A stretch of 64,000 bases of DNA from NCBI RefSeq assembly GCF_000238335.3, contig NZ_AHCB03000005.1, positions 124,001-188,000 on the forward strand, written 5' to 3'. Made by a program: the position numbers and the translations under genes. The DNA comes from Pseudoalteromonas marina (GTDB lineage: Bacteria; Pseudomonadota; Gammaproteobacteria; Enterobacterales; Alteromonadaceae). Shown in pieces: positions 47,531-55,675 of the stretch (the stretch's first letter is position 1; each line of letters begins with the position of its first letter). The notes under the pieces are model-generated. The model did no database searches. It was given only the letters and a program-made list of their open reading frames with translations, and had not been told where the DNA came from.

Positions 47531-48709
47531 ATGTTAAATACCCCATTTTCTCCATGGCCAAGCTTTACACAAGAAGAGGCTGATGCAGTTAGCCGTGTTA
47601 TTTTATCTAATAAAGTTAATTACTGGACGGGCACTGAAGGGCGTGAATTTGAAAAAGAATTTGCAACATGGGCTGATAGTGAATATGCCATAGCCTTGGG
47701 TAATGGCACACTAGCACTCGACATTGCTTTAAAAGCATTAAACATAGGAGTTGGTGATGAAGTAATAACTACGCCACGCACTTTTTTAGCATCTGCTTCT
47801 AGTATTGTTACATCAGGGGCTGCTCCTGTATTTGCTGATGTTGACTTAAATAGCCAGGCTATTACTGCCGAATCTATAAAAGCAGTATTAACGACAAAAA
47901 CTAAGGCAGTTATTGTTGTTCATTTAGCGGGTATGCCAGCCGAAATGGACGAAATAATGGCGCTCAGTAAAGAATATGGTTTTTATGTAATTGAAGACTG
48001 TGCACAAGCGCACGGTGCTAAGTACAAAGGTCGCTCTGTTGGAAGTATAGGACACATAGGCGCATGGAGCTTTTGCCAAGATAAAATTATGACCACCGGC
48101 GGTGAGGGCGGCATGGTAACTACCAACTCTAAAGAGCTGTGGTCAACTATGTGGAGTTATAAAGACCACGGCAAAAGCTTTGATGCTATTTATAACAGAG
48201 AGCACCCCCCTGGTTTTAGGTGGCTACATGAGAGTTTTGGTACTAATTGGCGAATGACCGAAATGCAAGCTACTATCGGCCGTATACAATTAAAACGAAT
48301 GGATGATTGGACTGCAAAACGCCAAGCACACGCTACACAGTTAGACAAAGCCGCAAGTAATTTTGATTGTGTAAGGTTGGTTAACATCCCAAAGTACATA
48401 CAGCACGCTGAATATAAGCATTATATGTTTATAAAACCTGAGTATTTAGCTGATGGCTGGAATCGCGATCGTATAGTAAACGAAATTGTGAAATGTGGTG
48501 TACCCTGCTTTCAGGGGAGTTGTTCAGAGGTTTACCTTGAAAAAGCATTTGATGATACCCCATGGAGACCTAAAAAACGCTTACCTCATGCTGTAGAGTT
48601 AGGTGATACTTCAATAATGTTCTTGGTGCACCCTACATTAACCGAAAGTGATATGGAAAAAACAATAAAAGTAGTTAAAGAGGTATTTGCCTCTGCTTCC
48701 TTAAAGTAA
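47531..48709 (+). CDS. DegT/PglE-like UDP-4-keto sugar aminotransferase
   Basis: 392 residues from the ATG at 47531, preceded by AGGA. The longer frame back to 47468 overlaps the acetyltransferase gene. Family features are ALGNGTLALDIALKAL, VIEDCAQAHGAKYKG and the PLP lysine in SFCQDKIMTTGGEGG. It most likely converts UDP-4-keto-6-deoxy-GlcNAc into the 4-amino form, between the PglF-like dehydratase and the PglD-like acetyltransferase. It differs clearly from the WecE encoded 10 kb upstream, which supports a second amino-sugar route. Confidence 0.84.
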   Translation: MLNTPFSPWPSFTQEEADAVSRVILSNKVNYWTGTEGREFEKEFATWADSEYAIALGNGTLALDIALKALNIGVGDEVITTPRTFLASASSIVTSGAAPVFADVDLNSQAITAESIKAVLTTKTKAVIVVHLAGMPAEMDEIMALSKEYGFYVIEDCAQAHGAKYKGRSVGSIGHIGAWSFCQDKIMTTGGEGGMVTTNSKELWSTMWSYKDHGKSFDAIYNREHPPGFRWLHESFGTNWRMTEMQATIGRIQLKRMDDWTAKRQAHATQLDKAASNFDCVRLVNIPKYIQHAEYKHYMFIKPEYLADGWNRDRIVNEIVKCGVPCFQGSCSEVYLEKAFDDTPWRPKKRLPHAVELGDTSIMFLVHPTLTESDMEKTIKVVKEVFASASLK

Positions 48710-48876
48710 AATACACAAAGCAATAACGTTTACTTACAAAAAATAACCAAATACATAAAGACTATATAAAATATTACATATAGTCTTTATTTATTAAGTG
48801 CAATAGTTGTTCATCTTGTAGTAAAATTGCAACCTACAGAATAGCAATATGATTGCTGACTTCAGGGAAATGTATT

Positions 48877-50811
48877 GTGTTTTTAAAGTTTTTAGTTAGT
48901 TTACCGCGCCCCCAAAAAAGAATTATTTCTCTCCTAATCGACAGCGTATTTATAATTATCGCTTTTTGGCTCTCTTTTTTGCTTAGGCTAGATAGTACCG
49001 CTGTTTTAAAAAATACACATACCTGGTTATTACTAGCCACATTACTGCCACTGAGTTTATTTAGTTTTGTAAAACTAGGATTATACCGAGCTGTTTTACG
49101 TTATTTGAATACACAAGCTATGTGGGCCATAGCAGCTGGTGTAGTGTTATCTACATTATATTTAACTGTTTTATCTTTCTTTTTAAGTGCCGCTGTTCCG
49201 CGTACTGTGCCGTTTATATATGCTAGTTTTTGTATTTTATTTGTAGGTGGATCAAGGTTAACGGTGCGCGCCATTGTCGGGCAAATCACTATGCGCCGCA
49301 AAGAAGGTGTAATTATATACGGAGCGGGCTCAGCAGGAAGGCAGTTAGCAACTGCACTGGCTAGCGGGCCTGAATATTCACCTGTTGCATTTATAGATGA
49401 CGACGCTAAAAAACATTTATCTGTAATACAGGGGTTGTGTGTTTACTCGCCTTCACAAATAGCCGAAGTTGCACAGCAAAAATCAGCTAATAAAATTTTA
49501 CTTGCGTTGCCAAGTACATCAAGAAGCCGCCGAAAAGAAGTACTAAACGCAATTGAAAAGTACAAACTTCAAGTAATGACCATACCAGGAATGGCCGATA
49601 TTGTATCGGGCACTACAAGCGTTGATGCAATTAAGGATGTAGAAATTGATGACCTACTTGGCAGAGAGTCAGTTAAACCAAGACAAGATTTAATGTCATC
49701 AAACATTACCAATAAAGCCGTTATGGTTACTGGTGCAGGTGGTTCAATAGGGTCAGAGCTGTGTAGGCAAATAATAAAAAATAACCCAACAAAAATTGTG
49801 TTGTTTGAGCTTTCTGAGTTTGCTTTATACGCTATTGAAAAAGAGCTTTCAGAATATTGCTCTGCAAATAATCTAAATATTGAAGTGTTACCTATACTTG
49901 GCTCTATACAAAATAAAAAACTAGTTGAATCTACATTTTCAACTTTTAGTATTCAAACTGTTTACCATGCCGCGGCTTACAAGCATGTTCCACTGGTAGA
50001 ACATAACGTAGTTGAAGGTGTTCGCAACAATGTTTACGGAACCTATAATGTAGCAACTGCAGCCATTTTTACCAATGTAGAAACATTTGTTTTAGTGTCT
50101 ACCGATAAGGCTGTTCGCCCAACAAATATAATGGGAACAACTAAGCGTATGGCCGAACTTGTTTTGCAAGGCCTTTCAGAGGTGCAAAGCACTACGCGCT
50201 TTACCATGGTTAGATTTGGTAATGTTTTAGGATCATCGGGTTCGGTTGTGCCGCTTTTCAGAAAACAAATAAAAGCGGGTGGCCCAATAACATTAACCCA
50301 TCAAGACATAACGCGATACTTTATGACCATACCAGAGGCCGCTCAGCTTGTTATCCAAGCCGGTGCAATGGGGGTCGGTGGCGATGTGTTTGTGCTTGAT
50401 ATGGGAGAGCCTGTAAAAATTAAAGACCTTGCAACAAAAATGGTGCACTTGTCAGGGCTTGAAGTTAAACATGAAAAACGACCTAATGGCGATATAGAAA
50501 TTAAATGTACTGGCTTGCGCCCAGGTGAAAAGTTATACGAAGAGCTGTTGATTGGCGATAACGTTACTGGTACAGATCACCCAAGAATATTAAGTGCTCA
50601 CGAAATAAAAATGCCATGGGCTGAATTAGATACCTTTTTAGCTAACCTAAAAATTGCATGTGACGAATCTGACCATCCTCAAATTCGTAAGCTACTTTTA
50701 CAAGCACCCACAGCGTTTTCTCCTACAGATGGTATTTGCGATCTTAACTGGAAAGAAAAACAAACTAGCCAATCAAATGTAACCGTTTTACCTAATGTAA
50801 GCAGCTCTTAA
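48877..50811 (+). CDS. Membrane-bound UDP-GlcNAc 4,6-dehydratase (PglF/WbpM family)
   Basis: 644 residues from a GTG at 48877 with AGGGA eight bases upstream. This gives the family N-terminus LPRPQKRIISLLIDSV. About four membrane helices occupy the first 135 residues. A first Rossmann region starts at VIIYGAGSAG and the catalytic SDR starts at VTGAGGSIGSELC. The active site reads NIMGTTKR, with Met in place of the usual Tyr of the YxxxK motif, as in PglF and WbpM. It makes UDP-4-keto-6-deoxy-GlcNAc for the neighbouring aminotransferase. It is the last gene of the cluster. Confidence 0.92.
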   Translation: MFLKFLVSLPRPQKRIISLLIDSVFIIIAFWLSFLLRLDSTAVLKNTHTWLLLATLLPLSLFSFVKLGLYRAVLRYLNTQAMWAIAAGVVLSTLYLTVLSFFLSAAVPRTVPFIYASFCILFVGGSRLTVRAIVGQITMRRKEGVIIYGAGSAGRQLATALASGPEYSPVAFIDDDAKKHLSVIQGLCVYSPSQIAEVAQQKSANKILLALPSTSRSRRKEVLNAIEKYKLQVMTIPGMADIVSGTTSVDAIKDVEIDDLLGRESVKPRQDLMSSNITNKAVMVTGAGGSIGSELCRQIIKNNPTKIVLFELSEFALYAIEKELSEYCSANNLNIEVLPILGSIQNKKLVESTFSTFSIQTVYHAAAYKHVPLVEHNVVEGVRNNVYGTYNVATAAIFTNVETFVLVSTDKAVRPTNIMGTTKRMAELVLQGLSEVQSTTRFTMVRFGNVLGSSGSVVPLFRKQIKAGGPITLTHQDITRYFMTIPEAAQLVIQAGAMGVGGDVFVLDMGEPVKIKDLATKMVHLSGLEVKHEKRPNGDIEIKCTGLRPGEKLYEELLIGDNVTGTDHPRILSAHEIKMPWAELDTFLANLKIACDESDHPQIRKLLLQAPTAFSPTDGICDLNWKEKQTSQSNVTVLPNVSSS

Positions 50812-50812
50812 G

Positions 50813-50848
50813 TCGTTTATTTATAATAAACGATTGTTGGTGTTTTAA
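50813..50848 (+). terminator. Probable terminator of the first polysaccharide cluster
   Basis: TCGTTTAT and ATAAACGA form a perfect 8-bp stem with a 5-base loop, right at the end of the dehydratase gene. The trailing T tract is interrupted (TTGTTGGTGTTTT), so efficiency may be moderate. Confidence 0.55.
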
Positions 50849-50860
50849 ATTTAACCTTTT

Positions 50861-50946
50861 GCGTGAGCAAGCTTCACGCCTATATAGGTATCTCAAACCA
50901 CTAATACTAAGGTTTAACACCATGTAGGCGCCTTGCTTGCTGGCGC
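50861..50946. repeat. Two GC-rich hairpins between convergent genes
   Basis: GCGTGA/TCACGC (50861-50879) and GCGCC/GGCGC (50928-50946) are compact inverted repeats in an otherwise AT-rich gap. The second contains CTTGCTTGCTGGCG, similar to GCAGCTTGCTGGCG at 53400-53413 in the wza leader. They may be REP-like elements or transcript-end structures. Confidence 0.45.
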
Positions 50947-50953
50947 GTTAAAG

Positions 50954-52345
50954 CTAACTTCCTATTTCAATTTTAACCTCTCTTCCCAACACCTCTTTAT
51001 ACTTATTTGCCAATGCAGCTTTTGCATCTTCATCGCCATGCACAATTTTTATATGGCTTGGCTTTTTATGCATACCCGTTACAAACTTAATTAACCCGTT
51101 TTGATCGGCATGCGCACTGTAGCCGCTAATGGTGTGTACTTTGGCATTAATGGAAAGGCGTGTATTGTTTATAAATACATAACCATTAAGTGGGCCGTAT
51201 TGTTGAATATCGCGGCCTAGCGTGCCTCTCCCTTGGTAGCCCACAAATAAAACATCGGTGGTTTCATCACTCAAAAATCGTTCTAGGTAATTAACTATTC
51301 GGCCTCCGGTACACATACCGCTGGCGGCTAAAATAATAGCAGGCGTTTGGCGCGTACTTAAGTAATTAATAATGGTCATATGCTCTTTGTGCGAATCAAC
51401 AGTGGTTAGGTTTTTAAAATCAAGAGGGTGACGGCCTTTGGCTACTTTTTGTTTTGCTTCGTTATCCCACAAGTGTTTAAACTTTCTATATTGAGCAGTA
51501 AAGTTTGCTGCCATGGGGGAGTCGAGTATTACGTGAATATCTCGCCATTTAGAATGCTTACCAGAGCTATGTATAAGTTGTTCTAGTTCATAAAGGAGCT
51601 CTTGGGTTCGTCCAATACTAAATGCAGGCACTAGCACCACGCCATTATCTGCAACTGCGCGCTCTATTACTGTTTTAAGTGTTTGGGTACGCTGTTTACG
51701 CCCTTGATGGTTTTTATCACCATAGGTAGATTCAATCACTAAAGTGTCGGCTTTATAAGGTGCTTTGGGTGAGGGAAGTAAGGGCGTGTAGGGGGCACCT
51801 AAATCACCCGAAAACACAACGCGGTGGGTGCTATTTGGTTTAGTACTTTGCTTATGAGTTTTAACATCAATTTCAACATAGGCTGAACCTAAAATGTGCC
51901 CTGCTCGCTGAAATCGAGCTTTCGCTTTTTGTTGTCCATTGCATGGCAAGTCAAACCACGTTTTAAAATCTACAGGTACAATACGGCGCTTTAGTAAGTT
52001 TAAGCAGGCACTTATAATTTTGGGGTCGCGTGTAACGCCCACTTTTAATGCGTCTTCTATTACTAATGGCAATAAACTGGCTGAGGCTTGCGAGGTAAAT
52101 ATAGGCCCTTTAAAGCCCGCGGCAAATAAATAGGGAATTCGGCCCACATGATCTATATGGCAATGCGTAACAATGAGCGCGGTAACGTGGCTAATATCAA
52201 ACTCTATTGATAAGTCTTCTTTTGAGTCCTCCCCTTGAAACAACCCGCAATCAATAAGCACACTTGTTTGCTCGTCAATTAAAAGCTCATGGCATGAGCC
52301 TGTAACACCGTTTACAGCCCCGTGGTGAAGTATATCCATATACAT
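50954..52345 (-). CDS. Beta-CASP metallo-beta-lactamase, putative ribonuclease
   Basis: 463 residues. The MBL signature THCHIDHVGR lies near residue 60. The inserted beta-CASP domain follows, and the C-terminal RNA-metabolising motif contains ASGMCTGGRIVNYL, SAHADQNGL and VHGDED. Relatives are CPSF-like and RNase J-like nucleases acting on RNA. The first ATG (52345) is very close to an upstream GAG, so the ATG at 52339, two codons later, may be the true start. It is transcribed against the first polysaccharide cluster and away from rfaH. No direct link to polysaccharide synthesis is evident. Confidence 0.87.
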   Translation of the reverse strand: MYMDILHHGAVNGVTGSCHELLIDEQTSVLIDCGLFQGEDSKEDLSIEFDISHVTALIVTHCHIDHVGRIPYLFAAGFKGPIFTSQASASLLPLVIEDALKVGVTRDPKIISACLNLLKRRIVPVDFKTWFDLPCNGQQKAKARFQRAGHILGSAYVEIDVKTHKQSTKPNSTHRVVFSGDLGAPYTPLLPSPKAPYKADTLVIESTYGDKNHQGRKQRTQTLKTVIERAVADNGVVLVPAFSIGRTQELLYELEQLIHSSGKHSKWRDIHVILDSPMAANFTAQYRKFKHLWDNEAKQKVAKGRHPLDFKNLTTVDSHKEHMTIINYLSTRQTPAIILAASGMCTGGRIVNYLERFLSDETTDVLFVGYQGRGTLGRDIQQYGPLNGYVFINNTRLSINAKVHTISGYSAHADQNGLIKFVTGMHKKPSHIKIVHGDEDAKAALANKYKEVLGREVKIEIGS

Positions 52346-52632
52346 TTACTCGTAAAAACTTGTTAATTACCAAAGGTAGATAACATTTTTGTAATTTGCA
52401 AAATATAAAATCAATACATTGTTCGAATAAAAAGTGAGCGGTGACGATGTGAGAGTTATAAATTTCACTTTGGTTAAGTAATTGTTACGTAAACAATAAC
52501 AATGAATGTGGGTTATGTAAGTAACCAATAACTTATCAGGCTTATTTACATAGGCATTATACGCTGGCTATAATGGCGCTCGATTTAGTTTAATCTTGTG
52601 TTTATTGCAATTTAGTAGGTAGTAAGGTTGCC

Positions 52633-53118
52633 ATGGAAAGTTGGTATTTAGTAACGTGTAAGCCGCGCCAAGAAGAGCGGGCAAAAGCCAACTTGACTAA
52701 TCAAGGAATTGAAGCTTTTTACCCTATATTAACCACTGAAAAGCTGGTTAAAGGTCGTCGTACCGTCAAACAAGTCGCCTTGTTTCCAAATTACTTATTT
52801 GTTTGCCTAAATCCAAAAAATGGGCCTTTTGCGGCTGTAAAAAATACTCGCGGTATAGGTGGCTTTGTAACATATGGCGCTAATTACCAGGTTGTACCAC
52901 TAGCAATAATTGAGCATTTAAATAATCACAATTCGCATACTGTTGAATCGCAATTACCTAAACAGGGCGATGCAGTAAGTGTAAATAATAATTCGTTTAA
53001 AAATATAGACGCAATATACAAAGAGCCCGACGGTGACCTGCGCAGCATTTTGTTAATTAACTTGCTTAATAAGCAGGTAGAAATGAGCGTAGATAACACA
53101 GATATTGAATTTGGTTAA
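52633..53118 (+). CDS. rfaH: Transcription antiterminator RfaH
   Basis: NusG paralogue of 161 residues (E. coli RfaH has 162). SWYLVTCKPRQEERAKANL opens the NGN domain, LFPNYLFVCL and NTRGIGGFV follow, and the C-terminal part has the family EPDGDLRSILLINLLNK stretch. RfaH binds RNA polymerase at ops sites and lets it read through long, untranslated or poorly translated surface-polysaccharide operons. It lies about 1 kb upstream of wza, the expected target operon. An RfaH gene next to its own target is notable. Confidence 0.93.
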   Translation: MESWYLVTCKPRQEERAKANLTNQGIEAFYPILTTEKLVKGRRTVKQVALFPNYLFVCLNPKNGPFAAVKNTRGIGGFVTYGANYQVVPLAIIEHLNNHNSHTVESQLPKQGDAVSVNNNSFKNIDAIYKEPDGDLRSILLINLLNKQVEMSVDNTDIEFG

Positions 53119-53200
53119 AGGTTTTAAGGCACTTAACCCACTGGCTCGGTAATTATTAAAAAATAGTTAAATCATCAGTAAGTAGGAACTGCAACCTAGG

Positions 53201-53212
53201 GGCGGAAGCGTG
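53201..53212 (+). promoter_or_regulatory. ops-like element (one mismatch)
   Basis: GGCGGAAGCGTG matches the RfaH recruitment sequence GGCGGTAGNNTG except for A instead of T at position 6. That T is considered important in E. coli, and the match partly coincides with the beginning of the 82-bp repeat, so it could be chance. Its place between rfaH and the Wza operon makes it the best candidate. Confidence 0.4.
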
Positions 53213-53388
53213 CCCGAAGGGCTAGACAAGCAAATAGTTTTGCTTTCAAGCTGGAGCGAGAGGAGCTCTGCGACGAACTGGAACGTGAAGCGTGCCCGAA
53301 GGGCTAGACAAGCAAAAAGTTTTGCTTTCAAGTTGTAGCGAGAGGAGCTCAGCGACGAACTGGAACGTGAAGCGTGCCAGAAGGGCTA
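53205..53388 (+). repeat. 82-bp tandem repeats in the wza leader
   Basis: Copy 1 (53205-53286) and copy 2 (53287-53368) are identical at 78 of 82 positions. Copy 3 stops after 20 bases (53369-53388). A further diverged copy with the same junction sequence ACGAACTGGAACGT starts at 53493. Each full unit contains small inverted repeats: GCCC/GGGC, AGCAAA/TTTGCT and GAGC/GCTC. The repeats are GC-richer than their surroundings and have no open frame. Confidence 0.9.
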
Positions 53389-54060
53389 TTCGTAGACGCG
53401 CAGCTTGCTGGCGTTTAAAAGCAACGCTTTTACATTGTTAATTGCTTTATAAAATCATAAGAAGCTGTACTCCTAATTGAGTAAGTTTTGTAACGAACTG
53501 GAACGTGAAGCGTGCCCGAAGGGCTAAACAGGAAAATCGTTCTGCTTTCAAACTGGAGCTAGAGGACGTAGCGTCTTAGAGTTCTCCAAAATAACGATTT
53601 AATTACTTGGCAGTTACTCATGCAGTTCTCATTTACTCCACTATGTGCATTTATTAGTGAGTTATTCACAAAGAGGTTAAGAGAGCGCTGCGCTTTAGAG
53701 TCCTCCATAGTAACGATTTAATTTAATAAAAATTGTATTCACCTTATTTAATCGCTTTGCAGTTACTCATTTAGTTCTCATTTGCTCCTCTTTGTGCAAT
53801 TTACAGGTAAGTTATTTTTTCAAATAACCATGCAGTTGCTAATCAGGTATTACTTAGCTTTTTGCTATTAAATTTTTGGTGTGATTGTTCATATTGGTTA
53901 ATAAATCGAAAAATATAGTCAGCCCTGTTTGCTACCTTTATTTTATAAAACATTGAGTAAGCTTAAATACTTATTTAAAAGAAAGCAGTAATTCAAAAGC
54001 GCGTTTCGGCTTGCGCGAAAAGCCCTCTCATGCTTTAATTACCGCACAAAAATACAAGTA

Positions 54061-54078
54061 CTCACCAAGGTCGGTGAG
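54061..54078 (+). promoter_or_regulatory. Hairpin in the wza 5' untranslated region
   Basis: CTCACC and GGTGAG are a perfect 6-bp inverted repeat with a 6-base loop, 35 bp before the wza ATG, without a T run. It could affect translation or mRNA stability. Confidence 0.4.
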
Positions 54079-54113
54079 GAACAAAATATTTAAAATAATT
54101 TTGGGATTCTACA

Positions 54114-55226
54114 ATGGCGTTAAGCTGTAAATCACTCATCACCTCACTCGCATTACTATCAGTTACCGGTTGTACCATAATACCAGGCAGCCATTTTGAA
54201 GGCATAGAAACTGGCGAGCAAACACAAAACCTTGAGCAAGATCTCGAAAAAGTAAATATTCAAATTATCGACTCGTCGCTAATTAAGCAACAAAAACAAG
54301 CACGTGCATCTGCCAAGCCAATATCGAACACCGCGGGCGTAAACGTAAGTAATTACGAATACAAACTAGGTGTAGGTGACGTACTAACCATAGGCGTATG
54401 GGATCATCCCGAGCTAACAATACCCGCAGCAGTGCAACGTACCGCAGAATTTGACGGCTTTCGCGTACAAAAAGACGGCACCATTACCTATGCTTACGCT
54501 CCAGATATTCCTGCCGCAGGGCGTACCATTAGTGAAGTACGCGAAGACCTAGTTAAACGCCTAAGCCGCGTAATAGAAGACCCACAAGTAGATATAAAAG
54601 TCGTGGGTTTTAGAAGCCAAAAAGCCTACGTAACCGGTGAGGTAAACAAACCAGGCGTATACCCAGTTACCGAAATACCACTCACCCTAATTGACGCGTT
54701 AAACCAAGCGGGTGGATTAACAGAAGCCGCCGATTGGCGCACAGTAACATTTACCCGTGGTAACAAAACAGAAACCATACAACTCGACAGTTTTTATTCA
54801 CATGGTGACATTTCGCAAAACCGTTTACTGCAACACGGCGACATAATTCATGTAACGCGTAACGACGCACAAAAAGTATTTGTACTGGGTGACGTAAAGC
54901 GTGCAGGGTCTATTGTATTAAACCGATACGGCTTAAACCTAGCCGAAGCACTTAGCGACACCGGCGGCCTAAACGAAACCACAGCCGACGCCAACGGCGT
55001 GTTTGTACTGCGTAAAAGCAACGTAGAACAAACAGGTGTTATTGCAAACGTATACCAGCTGCACGCTAAAAATATTACAGCAATGGTATTAGCCGAGCAG
55101 TTTGAACTGCAACCGCACGACATTGTATACGTAACATCTGCACCATTGGCCCGTTGGAACCGCGTAATAAGCTTATTACTACCGTCGGTATCAACTGTTG
55201 ATAACCTAAACGACATAAATAACTAA
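54114..55226 (+). CDS. wza: Outer-membrane polysaccharide export lipoprotein Wza
   Basis: 370 residues with a lipoprotein signal ending in SVTGC (Cys20). The export domain starts with YKLGVGDVLTIGVWDHPEL (about 82-100), followed by SLBB segments (KAYVTGEVNKPGVYPV and KVFVLGDVKRAGSIVL). A C-terminal helix region after SAPLARWNRVIS forms the outer-membrane barrel in Wza. Length matches E. coli Wza (379). It forms the octameric export channel for capsule or exopolysaccharide. wzb follows after 11 bp. Confidence 0.94.
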   Translation: MALSCKSLITSLALLSVTGCTIIPGSHFEGIETGEQTQNLEQDLEKVNIQIIDSSLIKQQKQARASAKPISNTAGVNVSNYEYKLGVGDVLTIGVWDHPELTIPAAVQRTAEFDGFRVQKDGTITYAYAPDIPAAGRTISEVREDLVKRLSRVIEDPQVDIKVVGFRSQKAYVTGEVNKPGVYPVTEIPLTLIDALNQAGGLTEAADWRTVTFTRGNKTETIQLDSFYSHGDISQNRLLQHGDIIHVTRNDAQKVFVLGDVKRAGSIVLNRYGLNLAEALSDTGGLNETTADANGVFVLRKSNVEQTGVIANVYQLHAKNITAMVLAEQFELQPHDIVYVTSAPLARWNRVISLLLPSVSTVDNLNDINN

Positions 55227-55237
55227 GGCGCATAACA

Positions 55238-55672
55238 ATGTTCGATTCTGTATTAGTTGTATGTGCCGGTAATATTTGCCGCAGCCCTACTGGTGAATAT
55301 GTATTAAAGCAAAAGCTTAAAGGTAAAAATATTAAAGTGTCATCGGCAGGGCTAACAGCGCTTGAAGGTAAACCGGCCGATGCAAAAGCAAAACAAATTG
55401 CCCAAGCACATGGTGTAAATATGGATGAGCACCAAGGCCGGCAGTTGTCGTCTGCGCTAGTTGCGCAAAATAGCGTAATACTGGTTATGGAAGAGCGCCA
55501 TTTAAACGATGTACACGCACGCTACCCAGAGGCACGCGGTAAAACCTTTTTGCTAGGTAAATGGATTAACAACGCCGAAATACCCGACCCCTACCGCCAA
55601 AGCACCGAAGCATTTGAGCACGTTTACACATTAATCGATAGCGCATGCAGCGCTTGGCAAAAGTATTTATAA
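55238..55672 (+). CDS. wzb: Low-molecular-weight protein-tyrosine phosphatase Wzb
   Basis: 144 residues. The phosphatase loop CAGNICRS is at residues 9-16 (Cys9, Arg15), and the catalytic acid lies in IPDPYRQ. It dephosphorylates the tyrosine tail of Wzc, and the cycling of that tail is needed for polymer synthesis. It sits between wza and wzc in the standard order, with only 3 bp to wzc. Confidence 0.94.
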   Translation: MFDSVLVVCAGNICRSPTGEYVLKQKLKGKNIKVSSAGLTALEGKPADAKAKQIAQAHGVNMDEHQGRQLSSALVAQNSVILVMEERHLNDVHARYPEARGKTFLLGKWINNAEIPDPYRQSTEAFEHVYTLIDSACSAWQKYL

Positions 55673-55675
55673 GGA

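Larger units (their letters stand above)
53119..54113 (+). other. Long non-coding leader between rfaH and wza
   Basis: 995 bp with no credible gene. It holds the 82-bp repeats at 53205-53388, an isolated diverged copy at 53493-53560 and a second pair of diverged direct repeats (about 53561-53666 and 53680-53816, sharing the CGATTTAATT, CAGTTACTCAT and AGTTCTCATT blocks). A hairpin lies near the wza start. The length and structure suit a transcribed leader under RfaH control. Confidence 0.7.

Noticed and set aside
53205..53560. Direct repeats that might be a CRISPR array
   Set aside because: The repeats are 82 bp and abut each other without spacers of even length, and no cas genes are near.
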